A model generated the notes under the pieces. The model searched no databases. It worked only from the letters and a program-made list of their open reading frames with translations, and was not told where the DNA came from. A program made the translations under genes and the position numbers. Positions 6,419 to 11,216 of a stretch of DNA of 11,216 bases are shown piece after piece. How positions within the stretch are numbered: position 1 is the stretch's first letter; every line of letters starts with the position of its first letter. This DNA is from Flavobacteriales bacterium (GTDB lineage: Bacteria > Bacteroidota > Bacteroidia > Flavobacteriales > BACL11): assembly GCA_012960835.1 (NCBI GenBank), contig DUAL01000235.1:3062-14277 (forward strand). The letters are read 5' to 3'.

Positions 6419-8674
6419 GTGAGCAGAAAAAAAGTTGTATTAATTTGGCTAATAGTTTTCTCCCCTTTTATTGGGCTATTTTCAGCCATTTACCTAACCT
6501 CATTTGGGTTATTTGGTCCACTCCCAACATTCGAGCAGTTAGAAAACCCTAAAAATAATTTAGCTACCGAAATTATTTCAGAAGATGGAGTGGTAATGGG
6601 GAAATACTTTTTTGAAAACAGAAGTAACATCAAGTATCATGAATTACCAGAGAACTTAATAAATGCTTTAATTTCAACTGAGGACATTCGCTATATGAGT
6701 CATTCAGGAATTGATGTTCGCTCCTTAGTAAGAGCAGTAGTTGGTTTACTATTTGGAAGCGGAAGTTCAGGAGGAGCCAGTACAATCACGCAACAGTTAG
6801 CAAAAATGCTTTTTACTGAAAAACCAAGTTCGGGCTTGCAGAGGGTAATGCAAAAATTCAAGGAATGGATTATTGCGATTCGGCTTGAAAAGCAATATAC
6901 AAAAGATGAGATATTAGCCATGTATCTTAATCGTTTTGATTGGGTAAACAATGCAGTTGGTATTAAGTCCGCCTCTCAAGTTTATTTTAATACCATTCCG
7001 TCAGAACTTAGTGCTGAGCAGTCGGCAATGCTTGTTGGTATGCTAAAAAATCCAGCTCTTTATAACCCCAATAGAAGAATGGAATTAACCCAAGGGAGAA
7101 GAGATGTAGTACTCTCACAAATGAAAAAATATGAGTTTATTACCGACTCATTATTTGATACCTTAAAAACTCAGCCTATTGTTTTGGATTTTAAAAGAGC
7201 AAGTCATAATGAAGGGCAAGCCCCTTATTTCAGAGAGCATCTAAGAGGGGAATTAAAAAAATGGTGCAATAAACATGTAAAGCCAGAGGGCACTCCTTAC
7301 AATTTGTATACAGATGGATTACGGATTTATACTACCATAAATTCTCGACTGCAAAAATTTGCAGAACAGGCCCTTAAAGAGCACATGTCTTCCTTACAAA
7401 AAGATTTTTATAAACATTGGAAGGGCTATAGCAAAGCACCATTCCCCAAGGACATGGAATGGGAACAAATTAATGAGATTATTGACCAGGGGATGAAGCG
7501 ATCGGAAAGATATAAAAAACTAAAAAAAGCAGGAAAATCGGAAACAGAGATAAAAGCAGTATTTAAAAAGAAAGTTCCTATGACACTTTTTTCGTGGGCT
7601 AAAGAAATTGATACGGTTTTATCCCCAAGAGATTCCATAAAGTATAATAAATATTTTATCCATTCTGGCATGATGAGTATGAACCCAAATACTGGGATGG
7701 TAAAAGCTTATGTTGGTGGTATAAACCACCGTTATTTTAAGTATGATCATGTGGTAGTGGGCAAACGACAAGTGGGCTCAACCTTCAAGCCATTTTTATA
7801 TTCCTTAGCCATGCAAGAAGGTTATTCGCCATGCTATGAAGTGCCAAATGTTCCTGTTGTGTTTGATAAAGAAAAATGGGGGCTAGAGAAAGATTGGATT
7901 CCAGAAAATTCTGATGATAAATATGAAGGGGAATTACTTACTTTAAAGTTTGGAATGGCAAATTCCATCAATACTGTTACCGCCTATATAATGAAGCAAT
8001 TCGGACCGCATGCAGTGGTAGATTTGGCCAAAAAAATTGGCATACAGTCTAAGATTTTAGCAGTGCCCTCTCTTTGTTTGGGAACATTTGATTTATCAGT
8101 ATACGAGATGGTTGGCGCATACTCCACATTTGTAAATAATGGCGTTTGGACAGAGCCAATTTTCATCACAAAAATAACAGACAAACATGGCGTAATTTTG
8201 GAAGAATTCAAACCAAAAACTAGGGATGCTATGAGTAAGAATACTGCCAACCTGATGGTGAGGATGTTACAGGGAGTGGTAGATGGAGTATATAATAAAA
8301 ACGCAAATACTACCATGGGAACAGGGGTTCGCTTGCGTTTTAAGTATCAATTTAAAAATGAAATGGGCGGAAAAACCGGAACTAGCCAAAACAATTCGGA
8401 TGGCTGGTTCATGGGGATAACGCCAAATTTAGTAACTGGCGTATGGAGTGGTTGTGAAGATAGAAGTGTTCATTTCCGCTCCACACATTACGGACAAGGA
8501 GCAAATGTGGCGCTTCCTGTTTTTGCAGAATATATGCAAAGGGTTTATGCTGACACATTAGAATCAGGGATTTTTCCAATCAGCTTTAATATACCAAAGT
8601 CGGTAGATGTGAGAATGGATTGTGGGGAACTTTTTGAAACAGAAAATAATAATTTTGAAGAGGAAGAATTATGA
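6419..8674 (+). CDS. Bifunctional penicillin-binding protein 1A (transglycosylase/transpeptidase)
   Basis: A 751-aa class A PBP that polymerises lipid II into glycan strands and cross-links the peptides in the periplasm. Seen: a basic N-terminus and one membrane anchor (about residues 5-30); a GT51 transglycosylase domain with EDIRYMSHSG (catalytic Glu88), GASTITQQLAK (119-129), 'KFKEWIIAIRLE' and KDEILAMYLN (162-171); a Lys-rich linker (about 335-385); and a transpeptidase domain with STFK (Ser454 nucleophile), SIN (516-518) and KTGT (652-655). The C-terminus is acidic (ends EEEEL). Length and motif order are normal for the family. The GTG at 6419 is the only start preserving the short cytoplasmic leader and anchor, because the upstream in-frame ATG at 6404 is cut off by TAA. 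The stop overlaps the scoA start (ATGA). The gene is commonly labelled mrcA, ponA or pbp1A; I leave the symbol blank. Confidence 0.93.
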   Translation: MSRKKVVLIWLIVFSPFIGLFSAIYLTSFGLFGPLPTFEQLENPKNNLATEIISEDGVVMGKYFFENRSNIKYHELPENLINALISTEDIRYMSHSGIDVRSLVRAVVGLLFGSGSSGGASTITQQLAKMLFTEKPSSGLQRVMQKFKEWIIAIRLEKQYTKDEILAMYLNRFDWVNNAVGIKSASQVYFNTIPSELSAEQSAMLVGMLKNPALYNPNRRMELTQGRRDVVLSQMKKYEFITDSLFDTLKTQPIVLDFKRASHNEGQAPYFREHLRGELKKWCNKHVKPEGTPYNLYTDGLRIYTTINSRLQKFAEQALKEHMSSLQKDFYKHWKGYSKAPFPKDMEWEQINEIIDQGMKRSERYKKLKKAGKSETEIKAVFKKKVPMTLFSWAKEIDTVLSPRDSIKYNKYFIHSGMMSMNPNTGMVKAYVGGINHRYFKYDHVVVGKRQVGSTFKPFLYSLAMQEGYSPCYEVPNVPVVFDKEKWGLEKDWIPENSDDKYEGELLTLKFGMANSINTVTAYIMKQFGPHAVVDLAKKIGIQSKILAVPSLCLGTFDLSVYEMVGAYSTFVNNGVWTEPIFITKITDKHGVILEEFKPKTRDAMSKNTANLMVRMLQGVVDGVYNKNANTTMGTGVRLRFKYQFKNEMGGKTGTSQNNSDGWFMGITPNLVTGVWSGCEDRSVHFRSTHYGQGANVALPVFAEYMQRVYADTLESGIFPISFNIPKSVDVRMDCGELFETENNNFEEEEL

Positions 8675-9372
8675 TAAATAAAGTAGTAAAAACTATTGAA
8701 GAAGCAATTGCTGGAGCGGAAAGCAATATGACTTTTATGGTTGGAGGATTTGGTCTTTCTGGAATACCTGAAAATTGCATAGCAGCATTAGCTAAAAAAG
8801 ATATTTTTGGGCTGACTTGTATTTCCAATAATGCAGGAGTTGATGATTTTGGTTTAGGACTTTTACTCCAAAGAAAACAAATTAAAAAAATGATTTCCTC
8901 TTATGTTGGAGAGAATGCAGAATTTGAAAGACAAATGCTTAGTGGTGAATTAGAAGTGGATTTAATTCCACAAGGAAGCTTAGCTGAAAGATGCCGAGCA
9001 GGAGGTGCTGGAATTCCTGCATTTTTCACTCCTGCCGGTTATGGGACTGAAGTAGCAGAAGGAAAAGAGGTAAGAGAATACAATGGGAAACCTCATATTT
9101 TGGAATCGGCACTTACAGCTGATTTTGCATTTGTAAAAGCTTGGAAAGGAGATACGGCAGGAAACTTAATTTATAAAGGAACAGCCAGAAATTTTAATCC
9201 GCTTATGGCTATGGCAGGAAAAATTACAATTGCTGAGGTGGAAGAATTAGTTCCTGCAGGAGAGCTTGATCCTAACCAAATACACACGCCTGGAATTTTT
9301 GTACAAAGAATTCTGCAAGGAGAGAAATACGAGAAGAGAATAGAACAAAGAACCGTTAGAAATAGAGAATAA
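8671..9372 (+). CDS. scoA: Succinyl-CoA:3-oxoacid CoA transferase, subunit A
   Basis: A 233-aa alpha subunit of a class I CoA transferase. With ScoB it moves CoA between succinyl-CoA and acetoacetate in the cytoplasm, linking ketone-body-type metabolites to the TCA cycle. Seen: VGGFGLSGIPE (24-34), the SCOT-type glycine motif rather than the 'GGFMGIGTP' form of AtoD, and SNNAGVDDFGLGLLL (52-66), followed by 'GSLAERCRAGGAGIPAFFTPAG' and 'KGTARNFNPLMA'. Length is normal. The ATG overlaps the PBP1A stop by 4 nt and GAGGAAG precedes it, an unusually purine-rich, Shine-Dalgarno-like stretch for this window. The TAA overlaps the scoB ATG by one base (TAATG), so the subunits are probably translationally coupled. 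Substrate preference is inferred from family. Confidence 0.93.
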   Translation: MINKVVKTIEEAIAGAESNMTFMVGGFGLSGIPENCIAALAKKDIFGLTCISNNAGVDDFGLGLLLQRKQIKKMISSYVGENAEFERQMLSGELEVDLIPQGSLAERCRAGGAGIPAFFTPAGYGTEVAEGKEVREYNGKPHILESALTADFAFVKAWKGDTAGNLIYKGTARNFNPLMAMAGKITIAEVEELVPAGELDPNQIHTPGIFVQRILQGEKYEKRIEQRTVRNRE

Positions 9373-10028
9373 TGGCCTTAGATAAAAATCAAATAGCACA
9401 AAGGATTGCACAAGAATTGCAGCATAATACTTATGTAAATTTAGGAATTGGAATTCCGACCTTAGTGGCTAATTATATTCCTAAAGGAATTGATATTGAA
9501 TTTCAGTCAGAGAATGGATTACTGGGAATGGGGCCTTTTCCTTTTGAAGGAGAGGAAGATCCTGATATGATAAATGCAGGGAAACAGACCATTACCACTA
9601 TGCCTGGAGCTGCTCTTTTTGACTCTGCCACTTCCTTTGCTATGATAAGAGGACAACATGTTCAGCTTACGGTTTTGGGTGCCATGGAGGTGGCTGAAAA
9701 TGGCGATATTGCCAACTGGAAAATTCCAGGAAAGATGGTAAAAGGAATGGGTGGCGCTATGGATTTAGTGGCCTCTGCTGATAATATTATTGTGGCTATG
9801 ATGCACACCAATCGACGGCGAGAAAGTAAAATCTTGAAAAAATGTACACTACCTATTACAGGTGTAAATTGTGTTAAAAAAGTAGTTACTAATTTAGCTG
9901 TGCTAGATGTAACAACTAAAGGCTTTAAATTATTGGAAAGAGCACCTGGAGTTAGTGTTGAGGAAATACAAAATGCAACTGAGGGAAATTTGATTATTGA
10001 AGGAAATATTCCTGAAATGCAACTCTAA
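9372..10028 (+). CDS. scoB: Succinyl-CoA:3-oxoacid CoA transferase, subunit B
   Basis: A 218-aa beta subunit carrying the active-site glutamate that forms the covalent CoA thioester during transfer. Seen: NLGIGIPT (23-30), SENGLLGMGPFP (46-57) with Glu47 as the predicted catalytic residue, 'GGAMDLVASADNIIVAMMHTNRR' in the middle and 'CTLPITGVNCVKKVVTNLAV' near the end. Length and motifs match the family and nothing is missing. It pairs with scoA by a one-base overlap. Its last two codons and stop lie in a hairpin that probably ends the PBP1A-scoA-scoB transcript. Confidence 0.94.
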   Translation: MALDKNQIAQRIAQELQHNTYVNLGIGIPTLVANYIPKGIDIEFQSENGLLGMGPFPFEGEEDPDMINAGKQTITTMPGAALFDSATSFAMIRGQHVQLTVLGAMEVAENGDIANWKIPGKMVKGMGGAMDLVASADNIIVAMMHTNRRRESKILKKCTLPITGVNCVKKVVTNLAVLDVTTKGFKLLERAPGVSVEEIQNATEGNLIIEGNIPEMQL

Positions 10029-10038
10029 GAGTTGTTTT
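10020..10038. terminator. Rho-independent-type terminator after scoB, possibly bidirectional
   Basis: CAACTC (10020-10025) and GAGTTG (10029-10034) are a perfect 6-bp inverted repeat with loop TAA, which is the scoB stop codon itself. TTTT follows (10035-10038), giving a stem plus short U-tract for forward transcripts. On the reverse strand the same stem lies just past the ABC gene's stop and is followed by CATTTC, a poorer U-tract. The stem is short, so efficiency is uncertain. Confidence 0.6.
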
Positions 10039-11216
10039 ACCCAACTTTAACCCCTTTACTTTCCAAATGCCTTTTAATATTTTCTAATTTCCCTTCTGGG
10101 ATGGCATCAATTAATTTTTGGGTATAAGGTGTTTTCGGTTCATTATAAATTTGGTCGGCATCTCCTAATTCTTCAATTTTACCATCTTGCATCACCACCA
10201 TTCTATCACTCATGTATTTTACAACAGAAAGGTCATGAGAAATAAAAATATAAGTCAGTCCAAATTCTTCTTTTAGTTCATTTAACAAGTTTAATACTTG
10301 GGCTTGCACCGAAACATCCAATGCAGAAACTGATTCATCACAAATAATAAATTTAGGATTTACTGCCAATGCTCTAGCAATACCAATTCTTTGTCTTTGG
10401 CCTCCTGAAAATTCGTGTGGATAACGATAAAAATGAGCTGGATCTAAACTTACCCTTGAAAGTAATTCTTCTACTTTTTTCTTTCTTTCATCATCATTCT
10501 CTAAAATTTTATGGACTTGCATAGGCTCCATAATTGCGTTTCCAATGGTCATTCTTGGGTTCAATGAAGAGTAAGGGTCTTGAAAAATAATTTGCACTTC
10601 TTTTCGGAAATTTCTGAGCTCATCTGCATTCATTTTAGCAATATCATGGCCCTTGTAAATCATTTCCCCTTCAGTAGGTTCTTCTAGGCGTAAAATGGTT
10701 CTTCCAATAGTTGTTTTTCCACACCCAGATTCCCCTACTAAACCTAGAGTTTCCCCAGGGAAAACATCAAATGTTACAGCATCTACCGCTTTAACATGGC
10801 TTGTAATTCCTCCAAAAAATCCGTTTCTAATCGGAAAATAGGTTTTTAAATTCTTTATTTTCAATACTGGCTCTTGAGCAAATAATTTTTCTTGTTTTGC
10901 TTTTCTATCACTATCCGGAATGGCCAAATCTTTAGTGAATTCCTCCACAGAAATATTGTTATCAATAACTTCCCCGGTTTCATCTTCTTTCATAAAATTA
11001 GAAACAGTTGGCAAGAAAGTATAGCGCTTATCCAAAGGCGGACGACAAGCCAAAAGCCCTTTTGTATAAGGATGCTGAGGGTTAGTAAAAATATCCCAAA
11101 CATTCCCTTGCTCTACAATTTTACCTTTATACATTACCACTACCTTATCGGCCAATTCAGCAATTACACCCAAATCATGTGTAATAAACATGATTCCCAT
11201 ATCTCTTTCTTTTTGT
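10037..11216 (-). CDS. Fused dipeptide/oligopeptide ABC transporter ATP-binding protein (3' part, runs off right edge)
   Basis: The C-terminal part of a tandem ATPase, like DppD and DppF fused (GsiA/YejF style), which powers peptide import through inner-membrane permeases not seen here. The frame stays open to 11216, reading Q-K-E-R-D before the Met at 11200, so that Met is internal and the start lies outside the window. Seen, numbering from Met 11200: the end of the first ATPase with H-loop FITHDLG (5-11) and the oligopeptide-family tail NPQHPYTKGLL (40-50); a linker (about 52-108); then a complete second ATPase with Walker A GESGCGKT (156-163), Q-loop IFQDPYSSLNPR (Gln207), signature SGGQRQR (265-271), Walker B FIICDE (Glu289) and H-loop FISHDLS (His322). 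It is convergent with scoB, with 8 nt between the stop codons. Substrate class is inferred from the tail motif. Confidence 0.9.
   Translation of the reverse strand, partial: QKERDMGIMFITHDLGVIAELADKVVVMYKGKIVEQGNVWDIFTNPQHPYTKGLLACRPPLDKRYTFLPTVSNFMKEDETGEVIDNNISVEEFTKDLAIPDSDRKAKQEKLFAQEPVLKIKNLKTYFPIRNGFFGGITSHVKAVDAVTFDVFPGETLGLVGESGCGKTTIGRTILRLEEPTEGEMIYKGHDIAKMNADELRNFRKEVQIIFQDPYSSLNPRMTIGNAIMEPMQVHKILENDDERKKKVEELLSRVSLDPAHFYRYPHEFSGGQRQRIGIARALAVNPKFIICDESVSALDVSVQAQVLNLLNELKEEFGLTYIFISHDLSVVKYMSDRMVVMQDGKIEELGDADQIYNEPKTPYTQKLIDAIPEGKLENIKRHLESKGVKVG

Noticed and set aside
7984..8316. Reverse-strand 110-codon open frame inside the PBP1A gene
   Set aside because: It lies wholly opposite the transpeptidase domain and has no recognisable motif; judged a shadow of the real gene.

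Overview
The window is 11.2 kb of AT-rich, densely packed bacterial DNA that looks like a Bacteroidota chromosome, probably Flavobacteriales-like. The clues are a gldH gliding-motility lipoprotein gene, a RicT/PSP1 protein with a cysteine-rich N-terminus, CotH-family lipoproteins, few Shine-Dalgarno sites and weak TAnnTTTG-type promoter elements. I cannot name the species.

Layout from left to right: (1) a forward cluster of holB (DNA polymerase III delta' subunit, 5' end outside the window), ricT and gldH, the last two overlapping by ATGA; (2) a two-gene reverse-strand operon of CotH-family lipoproteins (3878 to 2199 and 6333 to 3883), only 4 nt apart; (3) a forward operon of a bifunctional penicillin-binding protein 1A and the two subunits of a succinyl-CoA:3-oxoacid CoA transferase (scoA, scoB), each overlapping the next by 4 nt and 1 nt; (4) the reverse-strand 3' part of a fused double-ATPase peptide ABC transporter protein that runs off the right edge. 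No tRNA, rRNA, CRISPR array, IS element or phage gene was seen, and no gene-free stretch exceeds about 90 bp.

Together the genes cover replication, RNA maturation or regulation, gliding, cell-wall synthesis, ketone-body-type CoA exchange and peptide uptake. From memory, holB-ricT-gldH-PBP1A is a recurring neighbourhood in this phylum; if so, the two CotH genes are the accessory insertion and the least ordinary part of the window. The larger one joins a CotH-type kinase fold, a fibronectin-III-like module and a right-handed beta-helix in one predicted lipoprotein. Other oddities are a five-codon in-frame mini-ORF (ATG to TAA) directly abutting the GTG start of the PBP1A gene, and two convergent gene ends at which the stop codons lie in the loop of a perfect 6-bp inverted repeat. 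I see no convincing wholly new multi-gene system; the CotH pair is the best candidate for something undescribed.
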